This document shows positions 9,040 through 18,785 of a stretch of DNA of 64,000 nt, piece after piece. The stretch lies in NCBI RefSeq assembly GCF_003515775.1, contig NZ_QWEI01000007.1, positions 62,001-126,000 on the forward strand. Reading direction: 5' to 3'. Numbering within the stretch: the stretch's first letter is position 1; the number at the start of each line of letters is the position of its first letter. The translations under genes and the position numbers were made by a program. This DNA comes from Ureibacillus yapensis. Lineage in GTDB: Bacteria; Bacillota; Bacilli; Bacillales_A; Planococcaceae. The notes under the pieces were generated by a model. That model worked only from the letters and a program-made list of their open reading frames with translations. It was not told the DNA's origin and made no database searches.

Positions 9040-10788
9040 CTAATATTTAAATTTATTTATTTCTTCAATCATCTCTTTGGATGTGGCATCAAGCAGCTTC
9101 ACAACTTCCTCCAATTGGTGAACCATCTCTACTTGAACATCCGAAGAACTGGCTACTTCATTTGTTTGGCCTGTTGTGTCCATTACAAGCTTGTTCATCG
9201 CTTCTGTTTGTGCCAGGATTTCCTCGGAACTTGCAGACATTTGCTCAATAACCGCTGAATCATCTTGAATTTTAGCGTTTACATCCTCAACTACGGTTAA
9301 AATTTGATGCAGCTTGTCCCCAATGTCCATAACAGCTCTTGTGCCTACCTTTACTTCTTCGGAACTTTTCCGCATTTCCTCCAGCGCTTTATCGCTAATT
9401 AACAAGAAGTTATCCAGGTAGCTTTGTATTTCATTCGCAGAGCTTCTGGACATTTCCGCAAGTTTACGAACTTCATCCGCCACAACCGCAAACCCTTTTC
9501 CGGCCTCCCCAGCACGTGCAGCTTCGATTGCCGCATTCAAAGCCAATAGGTTTGTTTGATCCGCAATGTTTGTAATAACCATTACCATCTCACGAATAGA
9601 CTTGAACTTTTCTCCCATTTCACGCACATATTCTTCTGTATGCAAAACGGAATTCTCAACGTTTTGAATTTGGGAGACAACGTTTTTGGCATCATCCACA
9701 CTAATTTCCACCAAGTTATTCATATCGGATGAAGCTTCTGCCATTCCCGATGTTGTATCAGCCAATCGCTGAATACCTGCAGACATTTCCGTCATTGCTT
9801 GAGTTACTTCATTGTTGCTCGCTTCCTGTTCCTCACTGCTCGAAGCAATATCGATAATACTTGAAACAATAATCTGGTTGGATTCCCCTACTCCAACGGC
9901 AGCACGCTCTATATCTGTTACAGCATGCTCTAAATTTTTAGATTTTGTATGTAAGTTCGATAAGGAATTTGTTAAACTATGAAGCGCTTTGGAGAATGTT
10001 TGTACGAATAATGCGATTTCATTTCGATTTTTCAACTCCAGGGAAGAGAGGGATTCGTTTACTCCTTTTAAATCTCCATCGGCTAATTGCTCCGAAGCCA
10101 TTTTTAACACCTGCAGCGGTCTTAACGAGTTATTTAAATAGCGATATGTCAAATACAATCCGATGATTACAATAATCAAGAAGCCAATGCTAACTTTCGG
10201 AACAATGTTACTTGCAACGTTTGAACTAACTTCATCGACATAAGAAGCATCAATATCAACTCCCAAAAAAGCAACCACTTCACCATTGGCATCTTTCATT
10301 GGAATTGTACCCGAGATATATTCGCCGAAATCACTGCTTAATAAATCCGAATAATAGAAACCATCATTTAGTACATTTTGGAGATGTTCATAAGTTGTGG
10401 AACCCGAAGTTTCACCTAAAGCAGCGGCATTTTCGGTGTCATCTGCCGGCATCCCATCTACTAAAAACGTAACGTCTTCTCCTTCTTTTGGAACTGCATA
10501 GGTATAGGCATACAAAACGCCATTGATCTCCCTCAGTTCATTTAATTGATCTCTTAGTTCCCAATACAGCTCATCTTCCACGGGATTTTCAGCCAACTCT
10601 TTATATTGTTCCACATCGATGAAATTGATCATATTCTCGGCTATTTCAACCGTTCTTTCCCCAATCGTTTCCTTAACGGATTCTTTGGAATTATAATGCA
10701 TCGAAAAAACGTATATACCCATTAGAAGAATAAAAATGACTGCAATAATTGAAAGAATCTGTCTGGATAACTTTTTTTCTTTATTCAC
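9040..10788 (-). CDS. Methyl-accepting chemotaxis protein
   Basis: A 582-residue chemoreceptor. TM1 is at about 11-30. The extracellular sensor (about 35-190) resembles a PAS/Cache fold ending in [22 protein letters not shown]2 is at about 195-215, HAMP follows, and then a cytoplasmic coiled coil with the tip [20 protein letters not shown] near residue 400. It starts with GTG, 9 bases after AAAGGAG. The promoter upstream (10830-10855) looks like a sigma-D motility promoter. It is not a close duplicate of the neighbouring receptor: its sensor and linker sequences differ, so it probably senses another ligand. Confidence 0.92.
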   Translation of the reverse strand: MNKEKKLSRQILSIIAVIFILLMGIYVFSMHYNSKESVKETIGERTVEIAENMINFIDVEQYKELAENPVEDELYWELRDQLNELREINGVLYAYTYAVPKEGEDVTFLVDGMPADDTENAAALGETSGSTTYEHLQNVLNDGFYYSDLLSSDFGEYISGTIPMKDANGEVVAFLGVDIDASYVDEVSSNVASNIVPKVSIGFLIIVIIGLYLTYRYLNNSLRPLQVLKMASEQLADGDLKGVNESLSSLELKNRNEIALFVQTFSKALHSLTNSLSNLHTKSKNLEHAVTDIERAAVGVGESNQIIVSSIIDIASSSEEQEASNNEVTQAMTEMSAGIQRLADTTSGMAEASSDMNNLVEISVDDAKNVVSQIQNVENSVLHTEEYVREMGEKFKSIREMVMVITNIADQTNLLALNAAIEAARAGEAGKGFAVVADEVRKLAEMSRSSANEIQSYLDNFLLISDKALEEMRKSSEEVKVGTRAVMDIGDKLHQILTVVEDVNAKIQDDSAVIEQMSASSEEILAQTEAMNKLVMDTTGQTNEVASSSDVQVEMVHQLEEVVKLLDATSKEMIEEINKFKY

Positions 10789-10829
10789 TTACGAGGACTC
10801 CTTTACCGTTATGTTCTATCCAATTCCAT

Positions 10830-10855
10830 ATATCGGCAAATTACTCCGCATTTCA
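10830..10855 (-). promoter_or_regulatory. Sigma-D (flagellar) type promoter of the chemoreceptor gene
   Basis: On the minus strand GCCGATAT (10837 to 10830) is an exact match to the sigma-D minus-10 element of Bacillus. TGAA (10855 to 10852) lies 14 bases upstream against the consensus TAAA. It sits about 42 bases before the GTG start. Confidence 0.6.
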
Positions 10856-10920
10856 ATAGAGAAAAGCATGTTGGACAGCAAAATTGTATAACTAATTAAA
10901 AAATGGAAATTAAGCACATA

Positions 10921-10953
10921 AAAACCCGGCAGCGATAGACACTGCCGGGTTTT
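10921..10953 (-). terminator. Terminator of the YebC/YeeN-type gene
   Basis: A 12-bp perfect stem (10921-10932 with 10942-10953), core CCCGGCAG, with A and T runs on both sides. It lies just past the stop of the gene at 10976. Confidence 0.85.
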
Positions 10954-10975
10954 CTGCAATAATGTTTTTATGGGT

Positions 10976-11695
10976 TTACTCGCCAAGATCCGCATTGTGG
11001 TAGACGCGTTGAACATCGTCCAGGTCTTCTAGCGCATCGACCATTTTTTCGAATTTTGCTTTATCTTCTTCCGATAAAGATACTTCCGTTTGTGGGAGCA
11101 TCGTTAACTCCGCCACCGTAAATTCGGTAATGCCAGCTGTTTTAAAGGCTTCCTGTGCCGCATGGAACTGATCTGGTTCAGCATACACAATCGTTGTACC
11201 TTCTTCTTCAAAAACATCGCGCGCATCCACGTCTGCTTCCAATAATAGTTCCAATACCTCGTCAGCCGTTTTCCCTTCAATCCCGAATACCGCTGTTGAG
11301 TCGAACATATATGAAACAGAACCTGTTACGCCCATATTTCCGCCATTTTTGCCGAAAGCCGCGCGTACATCCGATGCTGTACGGTTTACATTGTTTGTTA
11401 ATGCATCCACGATGACCATCGTTCCGCCTACGCCAAATCCTTCATAGCGCAGCTCATCGTAATCTTCCCCGCCTGCACCCTTCGCTTTATCGATCGCTTT
11501 GTCGATGATATGTTTTGGGACGTTATAAGTTTTCGCACGTTCCAATACTTGTTTCAATGCTGTATTTGATTCTGGATCCGGTTCGCCTTTTTTGGCTGCC
11601 ACATAGATTTCCGTACCGAATTTTGCATAAATACGACTGGTATTTTTGTCTTTTTCGGCTTTTTTATCTTTAATATTATTCCATTTACGACCCAT
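10976..11695 (-). CDS. YebC/PmpR family protein, YeeN/YeeI type
   Basis: A 239-residue cytoplasmic protein of the YebC/PmpR (TACO1) family. It begins [20 protein letters not shown] and contains the family blocks [20 protein letters not shown] (about residues 90-110) and YAEPDQF. The MGRKWNN opening, rather than MAGHSKW, marks the YeeN/YeeI subgroup. Members have been described as DNA-binding regulators and, more recently, as translation factors that relieve stalling at proline stretches. I cannot tell which applies here. The start at 11695 is preceded by AGAGAGTGG; a GTG three codons upstream is a less likely alternative. Confidence 0.9.
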   Translation of the reverse strand: MGRKWNNIKDKKAEKDKNTSRIYAKFGTEIYVAAKKGEPDPESNTALKQVLERAKTYNVPKHIIDKAIDKAKGAGGEDYDELRYEGFGVGGTMVIVDALTNNVNRTASDVRAAFGKNGGNMGVTGSVSYMFDSTAVFGIEGKTADEVLELLLEADVDARDVFEEEGTTIVYAEPDQFHAAQEAFKTAGITEFTVAELTMLPQTEVSLSEEDKAKFEKMVDALEDLDDVQRVYHNADLGE

Positions 11696-11846
11696 TAGTT
11701 CCACTCTCTTTCGATAATATGCATATATTAAAATAAAGGTCTGAAAGCTAGAGCTCCCATAACCCTATAAAGTAAACAAGACTGTAATATTATACACCAT
11801 TCTATCACGAAAGAAAAAGATGCAAGAAGCAACGAATTGAAAAAAA

Positions 11847-12701
11847 TTACAGCTGCTTCGCATTAAAGGTGTCTCCACCTTCAATAGTTCCGGTGTTAAA
11901 TCCTTTTTTAAACCATCTCATTCGCTGCTCACTTGTACCATGGGTAAAAGTATCGGGAACAACATATCCTCTTGCCCTCAGCTGAAGCGTATCATCCCCA
12001 ATGGCGTTCGCCGCCGTCAATGCTTCTTCAATATCGCCGGCTTCCAGATACCCCAAATCCTGTACATGGTTGGCCCAAACACCGGCATAATAGTCTGCTT
12101 GCAGTTCATGCTTTACGGTCGCTTTGTTATATTGCGCCGGACTCACCTTTCCGTTTAATGCATGAACCTTCTGTGAGGTGCCCAGCAAAGTTTGGACATG
12201 ATGCCCCACTTCATGGGCAACAACATAGGCCATTGCAAAATCTCCCGGTGCACCAAACCGATCTCTTAGCTCATTATAAAAACTTAGATCTATATATAAT
12301 TTATGGTCTGCAGGACAATAAAATGGACCTACAGCCGAACCGGCAACACCGCAGCCCGATTGCACGCTGTCCGTGAATAGGACAAGTGTCGGGTTTTCGT
12401 AGGTTAGCCCGTTTTCCTCAAATAGCTGCTGCCAGACATCCTCGGTATCCGCCAGCACAACCGAAACGAACTCTGCCAGCTCCTCTTCCTCGGCTGTTGG
12501 CACGTACTCAGCACCACTTCCATCCTGGATTTCCAATTGGCTGACCTGGTTGAATATATCCCCCATATTGCCGCCGCTTAAAAATGCAAAAACAATGGCG
12601 ATTATAATTCCAATTCCTCCGATGCCTCCGCCGATTGCTCCCTTGCTCATTCCTCGGCGGTCTTCCACATTGCTGCTCTTTCTTCTTCCATTTATGCGCA
12701 T
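11847..12701 (-). CDS. Neutral zinc metallopeptidase (YpfJ / KPN_02809 family)
   Basis: A 284-residue membrane-anchored protein. After a basic N-terminus (RRKSSNVEDRRG) comes a glycine-rich transmembrane segment (about 20-45, GGGIGGIGIIIAIVFAFLSGG), then an extracellular catalytic domain. The zinc motif HEVGHH is in YVVAHEVGHHVQTLLG, and ELQADYYAG supplies the downstream ligand. This matches the putative neutral zinc metallopeptidase family (YpfJ), whose substrates are not known. The start at 12701 was chosen because GGAGGAG lies 5 bases before it; the frame is open 11 codons further upstream. Confidence 0.87.
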   Translation of the reverse strand: MRINGRRKSSNVEDRRGMSKGAIGGGIGGIGIIIAIVFAFLSGGNMGDIFNQVSQLEIQDGSGAEYVPTAEEEELAEFVSVVLADTEDVWQQLFEENGLTYENPTLVLFTDSVQSGCGVAGSAVGPFYCPADHKLYIDLSFYNELRDRFGAPGDFAMAYVVAHEVGHHVQTLLGTSQKVHALNGKVSPAQYNKATVKHELQADYYAGVWANHVQDLGYLEAGDIEEALTAANAIGDDTLQLRARGYVVPDTFTHGTSEQRMRWFKKGFNTGTIEGGDTFNAKQL

Positions 12702-12779
12702 AAGTCTCCTCCTGAAAAAATACCGTTTCTTCATTATTACCCGTTTTTTTCAGAAAGATTTACCTGAGAAGAGAGAAGT

Positions 12780-13256
12780 TTACCTAAAAGAAACTTCCTC
12801 TAAATCACCAAGAATTTTATCGAGCAATGCAGCGCATCCTTCCATGACCAAATCGTATGTTTCCTGGAAATCGCCAGTATAATATGGATCCGGCACATCT
12901 TTTCGATGATCAGTTAAATCCAGGAACCTGAAAATTTTAGGATGATCCGGCTGTCCAAGCATTTGACGTATGTTTTGCACATTGCTGCTATCCATCCCAA
13001 CAATATAATCGAATTCCTCGAAATCTTCCCGGGCAAGCTGGCGTCCTTTCATGCCAGTTGTTGCAATTCCAACTTCTTTTAATTTTGCCAGCGTACCTTT
13101 ATGCGGCGGCTCTCCTATATGCCAGGAACTTGTTGCTGCAGAGTCTACCTTAATCCTGCTTTCCAGTCCCTTTTTCTCTACTAAATCACGCATGACCGCT
13201 TCGGCCATTGGCGATCTGCAAATATTCCCGAGACAAACAAAAAGTACTTGTACCAT
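12780..13256 (-). CDS. Low molecular weight protein-tyrosine phosphatase
   Basis: A 158-residue cytoplasmic phosphatase. The P-loop CLGNICRSPMAEA at residues 8-20 holds the catalytic cysteine and arginine of the C(X)5R signature, and the general acid aspartate is in DPYYTGDF (about 122-129). It resembles YfkJ of Bacillus and removes phosphate from tyrosine or arginine side chains; which one is not decided by the sequence. The ATG is 6 bases after GGAGGAG, and the ribosome site itself overlaps the end of the acetyltransferase gene, so the two are probably translated from one message. Confidence 0.92.
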   Translation of the reverse strand: MVQVLFVCLGNICRSPMAEAVMRDLVEKKGLESRIKVDSAATSSWHIGEPPHKGTLAKLKEVGIATTGMKGRQLAREDFEEFDYIVGMDSSNVQNIRQMLGQPDHPKIFRFLDLTDHRKDVPDPYYTGDFQETYDLVMEGCAALLDKILGDLEEVSFR

Positions 13257-13258
13257 CT

Positions 13259-13714
13259 TTACTCCTCCAAACCAATTTTATAGATTTTGGCGTGTTTCCC
13301 GAATGGATCGTAGGTCACTCCCTCTTCCACCCATCCCAGTTTTTCGTAAAATCCGTTTAAATTACTTTCTAAATACAAGGTCTTGAAACCAAGCTTTTTT
13401 GCTTGTTCTACACCATGCCCCAGAAGTTTTGAGGCTAATCCTTTTCCTCGGTATTCCTCTTTTACATAAAGACATGCAAACCACGGATACAAATCATGTC
13501 TACTATTAATATCGTTTCTTAATAATGCATAGGTGCCAACAAGCTCACCCTCTATCACGGCAACATGAAAACTTGGAATTCCATCAGGACCGTGTGCATT
13601 TCTCATGCATTGTTCATAAAACGGACGGTTGTTTTCTGTTCCCCAATATCCCCAAAAAAGATCGACCGCTTCATCAAATCGCCCTGTCAAATTCTTTACA
13701 TCAATTATCTCCAA
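13259..13714 (-). CDS. GNAT family N-acetyltransferase
   Basis: A 151-residue protein with the GNAT fold. The acetyl-CoA binding motif A is LYVKEEYRGKGLASKLLGHG (about 86-105, the R/Q-x-x-G-x-G/A pattern), followed by the C-terminal strand NGFYEKLGWVEEG. The substrate is unknown. It starts with TTG, 6 bases after AGGGAGG, and is directly followed (2 bp) by the tyrosine phosphatase gene, suggesting a two-gene operon. Confidence 0.85.
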   Translation of the reverse strand: MEIIDVKNLTGRFDEAVDLFWGYWGTENNRPFYEQCMRNAHGPDGIPSFHVAVIEGELVGTYALLRNDINSRHDLYPWFACLYVKEEYRGKGLASKLLGHGVEQAKKLGFKTLYLESNLNGFYEKLGWVEEGVTYDPFGKHAKIYKIGLEE

Positions 13715-13730
13715 GGTGTTCCTCCCTTTG

Positions 13731-13761
13731 AAAAAACACTTTCCAATTTTCAGGAAAGTGT
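13731..13761 (-). terminator. Terminator after plsC
   Basis: Minus-strand stem CACTTTCC/GGAAAGTG (13753-13760 with 13737-13744) followed by TTTTTT. It lies just downstream of plsC and immediately before the ribosome site of the acetyltransferase gene. Confidence 0.8.
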
Positions 13762-13768
13762 CAATCGA

Positions 13769-14365
13769 TTACTTTATTTTTTGTTTCAGCTCTTCCGTTA
13801 AGCGCGACAATTCCTTTTCGAGGAAGATTGCCGCTTCATCGCGCGCTTCTTTTCCGGCGCCCACATTGAAAGGCTCCCCGTAGATCAGATATCCTTTTTG
13901 GCGTTTTAGCACTTCTCCTACATTGCGCGGACCCACATAAGCTGCCGGTACGATTGGCGCCTTTGAAAGCTGGGCAATAGTAATGGCCCCTTGCTTTAAC
14001 TCCGCATTTTCAGTAGAACGTGTACCGCTCGGGAAAATTCCTACCACTTTTCCTTCCTTTATCAGCTGGCGGGGAATCTTGATGACACTTGGGCCTGGAT
14101 TATCCCGGTCTACAGGAAATGCATTCAACCCAGGAAGCAGCGGTCCAAGAATCTTCCCTTCAAATAATTGTTTCTTCGCCATAAAATGAATTGGCCGTGG
14201 ATGCAAGGATACCCCGAGGTTCAAGATATCCACATATCCATTATGGGTACATGCGATAACATAACCGCCTTCTTTTGGCAAGTTTTCTTTCCCGAATACT
14301 TTTGCCTTTGAGCCATTTAGTGTTAAAAAAACATTAACTAAGTTTGCACCAAAATCATATAACAC
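13769..14365 (-). CDS. plsC: 1-acyl-sn-glycerol-3-phosphate acyltransferase
   Basis: A 198-residue phospholipid-synthesis enzyme that acylates lysophosphatidic acid to phosphatidic acid at the membrane. The catalytic H(X)4D motif is THNGYVDIL (about residues 40-48), block II is NAFPVDRDNPG, and the substrate-binding block III is FPSGTRS (the usual form is FPEGTRS). Length and motif spacing match PlsC (YhdO) of Bacillus. It starts with GTG; the upstream site (GGTAGGA) is moderate. Confidence 0.87.
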   Translation of the reverse strand: MLYDFGANLVNVFLTLNGSKAKVFGKENLPKEGGYVIACTHNGYVDILNLGVSLHPRPIHFMAKKQLFEGKILGPLLPGLNAFPVDRDNPGPSVIKIPRQLIKEGKVVGIFPSGTRSTENAELKQGAITIAQLSKAPIVPAAYVGPRNVGEVLKRQKGYLIYGEPFNVGAGKEARDEAAIFLEKELSRLTEELKQKIK

Positions 14366-14414
14366 TGCTACATTCCTACCTTTTATATTGTTCTATTTTA
14401 TTTACCCTGCATTA

Positions 14415-15254
14415 TTATTTTGTATTTTCTCCAATTAAAACATCCAAATCTATCGTAATATTGCTGAAAGACACGTTTTTCTCTATATGCCAGCCAAGCG
14501 GCGTCATTTCAAGCAGCTTGGGTACAAGATCTGTGTTTAGTGGAACCGTGTATGTAATCCGTTCTTGTTTGACATTCGCAAAATGTTCTTTGAAACGATT
14601 GACTGTCCCATCATTCCTATAACTCTCTTTCTCGGAATTCGCAAAAGCCTGTTTTCGTATTTCCTTCAAATAGCCCGATTGAGGAACCACTTTAATGACC
14701 ATCCCGCCAGGTTTAAGCAGCCTGCTGAACTCCTCGTAATTTGCCGGCGATAATATATTTAAAATGCAGTCAAACGATTGTTCCTGGTAAGGGCTGTTTG
14801 CCAAATCACCCACACACCAGATTTTGTGCTCATAAAACTTTGCAGCAGCCTGAATGCCTTCCTTGGAGATGTCAATTCCGACACCAACTACCTCGTGTTC
14901 CAGCAAATTGCCGATTCGCTCTAAATGGGACCCTTCTCCACAACCTGTATCCAATACGGTCTTTACATGAGGTCCGATCGATTTTGCAATTTTTTGTTGA
15001 AGCGGGTTATACAACCCACTATTGATAACTTCCTGACGTGATTCAAATAAACTCTTGCTATACATCGAATTAGAAGGTTTAATCATGAAGTTCACGTACC
15101 CTTGTTTGGCAATATTAAATGTATGAAGATTGCCGCATGTTATTTGGCCATCCTCGCTGACATGCATCTTTTCTTTGCAAAGCGGACAGGAAAACAGCGA
15201 TTCATATTCTTTCATGTATATTATACTTGCCGCTCTTTTGGATAGTTTGCCCAC
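14415..15254 (-). CDS. rlmA: 23S rRNA guanine-N1 methyltransferase, RlmA family
   Basis: A 279-residue protein. The N-terminal zinc ribbon CPLCKEKM...CGNLHTFNIAKQGY (about 22-50) is the diagnostic feature of RlmA/TlrB, which methylate G745 or G748 of 23S rRNA near the macrolide and tylosin site. A SAM-binding motif follows (VLDTGCGEGSHLERIG, about 96-111) and a second motif at GIDISKEG. In Bacillus the counterpart is YxjB. The start is a GTG 7 bases after AAAGGAG. The G745 versus G748 specificity cannot be read from the sequence. Confidence 0.82.
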   Translation of the reverse strand: MGKLSKRAASIIYMKEYESLFSCPLCKEKMHVSEDGQITCGNLHTFNIAKQGYVNFMIKPSNSMYSKSLFESRQEVINSGLYNPLQQKIAKSIGPHVKTVLDTGCGEGSHLERIGNLLEHEVVGVGIDISKEGIQAAAKFYEHKIWCVGDLANSPYQEQSFDCILNILSPANYEEFSRLLKPGGMVIKVVPQSGYLKEIRKQAFANSEKESYRNDGTVNRFKEHFANVKQERITYTVPLNTDLVPKLLEMTPLGWHIEKNVSFSNITIDLDVLIGENTK

Positions 15255-15332
15255 ACTGATGCTCCTTTATATTTGCTAAAAATATCATATCATCTATCTT
15301 CTGGAATGAGAAACGGAACAATTTTTATATTG

Positions 15333-16574
15333 TCAGTTTTGTTTCTTTATCAGAATGACGAACAAACTTGCCAATAAACAAAAACCTCCCGCGAAAAGGA
15401 AAGCCCACATGTAAGAATCAAAGACTTTGTAAACGACACCGCCCGAATAGGCCGCTACTCCTGCTCCAACCTGGTGAGCCGCCGTAATCCAGCCATACAT
15501 CATGGCACTTTTTTGGAGCCCGAATCTCTGCCTTGCCAATCCTATGGTTGGTGGGACTGTTGCAATCCAGTCAAGTCCGTAAAAAATCGAAAAAATGACC
15601 AGCCATGTATAAGAACCTTGCGCCAATGCAAAAGGTAAAAAAACAAGCGATATTCCCCTTAACAGGTAATACCAGAACAATAGCCAACGATTGTCAAATC
15701 GATCGGAAAGCCACCCTGAGACCGTTGTTCCGATCAAATCAAATATCCCCATAAAGGATAATAAGGATGCCGCTGTTACCAATGGAATTCCAAAACTGAT
15801 GCAATAGGAGATAAAGTGCGTACCAATGAGGCCGCTTGTAGATAATCCGCAGATGAAGAAGCTGCCTGCCAGCAGCCAAAACTCCTTTACTCTTACCCCT
15901 TCAACCAATGAGGAGATGGCTATTTTAAAAGGATTGCGGCTTCCCTCGAAAGAATTCTCTTCTGCAGCCATTTCTTCCTGTCCGTACGGTGCAAGGTTAA
16001 TATCTTTCGGCCAACTTTTCATAAAGATTCCTATTACGACAAGCATTATTATGCTTAGGAGAAATATTAAGCCTATAGCCATTCGCCATGAATAATTTTC
16101 TACAATCCCGGCTAAAACCGGCAGCAAGATTAATTGGCCCGTTGCCGTGGCTGCAGTCAATATTCCAACCGCAAGTCCCCTTCTTTTAACAAACCACCGA
16201 TTGGCTACTTGTGTACTTAGGACGGTCAGGAAAAGGCCGGAACCAATGCCAAGCATTACGCCCCAAATCAAGACCAACTGCCATTCTTCCTTCATGGCAA
16301 ACGTTAAACCGAGACCTACCGTCATGATGCCCATCGAATAAAGCATCATTCGCTTTAATCCGAACACTTCTACAAAAGCAGCCATAAACGGCCCCGAAAG
16401 ACCATATAACAAGAGACATACTGCAAAAGCAAAGGAAATCGTTGGCCTCTCCCATCCAAACTCCATTTCAAAGGGAGCTATAAACACCCCGGAAGAGGAA
16501 CGAATAATACCGGCTACTATGATGGCAATAAAAGTAACCGACAGCACAACCCAGCTATAATGAATTTTCCGCAT
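15333..16574 (-). CDS. MFS transporter (oxalate/formate or monocarboxylate-like)
   Basis: A 413-residue permease with about 12 membrane segments. It begins MRKIHYSWVVLSVTFIAIIV, the usual opening of MFS carriers related to the oxalate/formate antiporter and monocarboxylate porter groups. The loop motif between helices 2 and 3 (FVEVFGLKRMM) and that between helices 8 and 9 (GWLSDRFDNR) are visible. The substrate is unknown; organic acids are a guess. The start at 16574 was chosen because of GGGGAAGAG just upstream, instead of a start 18 codons earlier. Confidence 0.82.
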   Translation of the reverse strand: MRKIHYSWVVLSVTFIAIIVAGIIRSSSGVFIAPFEMEFGWERPTISFAFAVCLLLYGLSGPFMAAFVEVFGLKRMMLYSMGIMTVGLGLTFAMKEEWQLVLIWGVMLGIGSGLFLTVLSTQVANRWFVKRRGLAVGILTAATATGQLILLPVLAGIVENYSWRMAIGLIFLLSIIMLVVIGIFMKSWPKDINLAPYGQEEMAAEENSFEGSRNPFKIAISSLVEGVRVKEFWLLAGSFFICGLSTSGLIGTHFISYCISFGIPLVTAASLLSFMGIFDLIGTTVSGWLSDRFDNRWLLFWYYLLRGISLVFLPFALAQGSYTWLVIFSIFYGLDWIATVPPTIGLARQRFGLQKSAMMYGWITAAHQVGAGVAAYSGGVVYKVFDSYMWAFLFAGGFCLLASLFVILIKKQN

Positions 16575-16681
16575 TTCTCTTCCCCAACTTCTTTTTCTAT
16601 ATTGTACAAGGAAGCTTGTAATATTCATAGAAGATTATCATCGCCTTTCTTCCTTCACATACTGCATTGCTCAGGAAAAAG

Positions 16682-16716
16682 AAAAAAAGACTACCTCGAT
16701 TCTATGAGATAATCTT
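16682..16716 (-). terminator. Terminator of the NERD gene
   Basis: Minus-strand stem AAGATTATCTC pairing with GAGGTAGTCTT (two G-T pairs), followed by TTTTTTT. Confidence 0.7.
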
Positions 16717-16723
16717 TGGCAAT

Positions 16724-17395
16724 TCAAAGCGAAGTGACGTTATTTACGGAAGCTTTTTCTTTTGGATTCTTTTCCATAAAGGGCTTCAACGTATTCGCAA
16801 TCCCTTTCATTTCTTCTGTTGTCAGTAAATCATCCTTTATATGGCCTATATTACTAAAATACTCGGGTAATTCATTCAGCTTGATGACGTCAACATCGCT
16901 GGAATGGATTTCAATATTTTTAAAAGAACATTGGTCATTGAAAACAATCAACGAATGAAAGAGTTCCTTGCTTACCTCAGGAAGGTGGTCTTTTAGCCGC
17001 ATGATTTCCAGCTTGCTTTCAACAACAGGATTTTGAAACTTAGTCATGCCCCCACGCTCTAATGCCTCGGCCCACTGAACGTCTGTCTCTTTCCCATAAA
17101 TCCATCCCCTCATTCTTTTGGCTTCAATGATATACAGCCCGGACCGAAGAATGAGCAGTGCATCTATTTTTCGATCGCTATGCGGAAACGCAATATTAAA
17201 TAATACCTCATATTGTCCATTGATTTTTTTAAGTTTTTGAGACACTCTATATAAAAAACGAATTTCTTGATCTGTCCAGATTGTACTAAAGGAATTTCCT
17301 GTTAATCTGCTGAATGGACTATTCTCATATACATAAAGCGCGATGGCAAAAAGTATTCCCATCAGCACTAAGAAGAAAAGGATTAACATCATCAC
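16724..17395 (-). CDS. Membrane-anchored NERD (nuclease-related domain) protein
   Basis: A 223-residue protein with an N-terminal membrane anchor (about 2-24) and then a NERD domain. The nuclease-like core is visible as KIDALLILRSGLYIIEAKRM, where the D and the E-x-K match the restriction-endonuclease-fold active site. The function of NERD proteins is not settled; DNA processing or defence have been suggested. The start is uncertain between the GTG at 17395 (7 bases after GGGAGG) and the ATG at 17392. The frame is open slightly further upstream. It stands alone, with a terminator behind it. Confidence 0.75.
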   Translation of the reverse strand: MMMLILFFLVLMGILFAIALYVYENSPFSRLTGNSFSTIWTDQEIRFLYRVSQKLKKINGQYEVLFNIAFPHSDRKIDALLILRSGLYIIEAKRMRGWIYGKETDVQWAEALERGGMTKFQNPVVESKLEIMRLKDHLPEVSKELFHSLIVFNDQCSFKNIEIHSSDVDVIKLNELPEYFSNIGHIKDDLLTTEEMKGIANTLKPFMEKNPKEKASVNNVTSL

Positions 17396-17559
17396 AAAGC
17401 TGCCTCCCAATTACATAATCGTAATTTTATTCTACCAAAGTTCAAAAAGGATGAACATTCCAGAAAGCTTCTTTCGGACATGAAAACTGTCCAATGAAAG
17501 CACACGATGACAGGAAATCGGCTTTGCTACCAATTATGATAACGATAGAGGTGATGATT

Positions 17560-18426
17560 ATGAGTTGGGTGGAATCCCTTCAAAGAGCCATTGATTATAT
17601 TGAAAGAAATTTATTGAACCAGGATTTATCCGTTGAACATGTTGCCAAAGCTTGCAATTCTTCCGTTTTCCACTTTCAACGCACGTTTTCTATTTTAACC
17701 GATATGACTGTTGGCGATTATATACGTAGAAGGCGTTTAACTTTGGCCGCAGAAGAATTAGTGAATACGGATCATAAAATCATTGATATTGCCTATAAAT
17801 ACGGTTATGAAACACCTGAAGCATTCACAAAGGCCTTTCGCAAACAACATCAAATCGCCCCGCGGGATGCACGCAAAAAAAGGGGTCCGCTTCAATCCTA
17901 TAATCGCCTCGTTATTCAAATTAAATTGGAAGGAGCAATACCGATAAATTATAAAATTATCGAAAAAGATGCTTTTCAAGTGGTGGGAGTTAAAAGAACT
18001 TACAATTGCCAAATCGGTGAGAATTTAAGCGGTATTCCAAAGTTTTGGGAAGAAGCGCATCTTGACGGAACCAATAATCGCTTAGTTGGCCTAAATAACA
18101 GTGAAGCAGCTGGTATTCTTGGCGTATGCATTGTCGAGGAAAATCAAAAAAGTGAAGGTCTGATGGATTATTGGATTGCGTGCGCCTATGAAGGTGTGGT
18201 GCCGGAGGGGCTGGAAACTAGAGAAATCCCCGCATCAAAATGGGTTGTTTTTGAAGTTCACGGAGCGATGCCGGATGCCATGCAGCAAACTTGGAAAAAA
18301 ATCTATTCAGAATGGTTTCCGTCCAATCCCTACAAACCGGCTGGCACTGCCGAGTTGGAAGTTTACACAAACGGCAATCCTTCAAGTCCCGATTACTACT
18401 CTGAAATTTGGATTCCTATCAAATAA
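17560..18426 (+). CDS. AraC family regulator with GyrI-like effector domain
   Basis: A 288-residue transcription regulator. Residues about 1-105 hold two helix-turn-helix motifs of the AraC/XylS type (NQDLSVEHVAKACNSSVFHF and YKYGYETPEAFTKAFRKQH). Residues about 125-288 form a GyrI/BmrR-like small-molecule binding domain (VVGVKRTYNC ... WFPSNPYKPAG ... EIWIPIK). Such proteins sense cationic drugs or other hydrophobic compounds. The start at 17560 was chosen because GAGGTG lies 7 bases upstream; earlier in-frame ATGs lack a site. It has no obvious target gene next to it. Confidence 0.87.
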   Translation: MSWVESLQRAIDYIERNLLNQDLSVEHVAKACNSSVFHFQRTFSILTDMTVGDYIRRRRLTLAAEELVNTDHKIIDIAYKYGYETPEAFTKAFRKQHQIAPRDARKKRGPLQSYNRLVIQIKLEGAIPINYKIIEKDAFQVVGVKRTYNCQIGENLSGIPKFWEEAHLDGTNNRLVGLNNSEAAGILGVCIVEENQKSEGLMDYWIACAYEGVVPEGLETREIPASKWVVFEVHGAMPDAMQQTWKKIYSEWFPSNPYKPAGTAELEVYTNGNPSSPDYYSEIWIPIK

Positions 18427-18441
18427 TTGATGAATGGCGCT

Positions 18442-18480
18442 AAGGTTCAAGTAATTTCAATCCAACTTGAACCTTTATAA
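18442..18480 (+). terminator. Terminator after the AraC-type gene
   Basis: Stem AAGGTTCAAGT (18442-18452) with ACTTGAACCTT (18464-18474), followed by a short T/A tail. Confidence 0.6.
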
Positions 18481-18785
18481 AAAGTAAAACTGGTCGAATC
18501 CAAACGAACTTTGGGGAGATGTACAATTTCCTGGGAAATTTAGTTGGACGATTTGAATATATTGTGACACCATCCAACATAAAATTTTCAATTCCACAAC
18601 CATTGGATTTTATAGAGAAATTTTAATATTAACCAGTGTTCATAATTAAACACGTTTTATCACGAAAAATGATGTCCTCTTTGTTTTTTAAAAAATTAAT
18701 CTCTCTTATACGTGTAAAAAAATATCTTTTGTAAATAATAACGGTAATGTCTTAACAATCCCTAATAAAGACGGAGGTTTTTACT
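18481..18785. other. AT-rich stretch without a recognisable gene
   Basis: About 300 bases with stop codons in all frames and no structured element that I recognise. The last 130 bases presumably carry the promoter of the 55-codon gene, but I could not assign boxes with confidence. Confidence 0.4.

Noticed and set aside
11972-12376. A 134-codon plus-strand frame opposite the zinc metallopeptidase gene
   Set aside because: Antisense to a conserved gene, low-complexity His/Pro/Arg-rich translation and no ribosome site.
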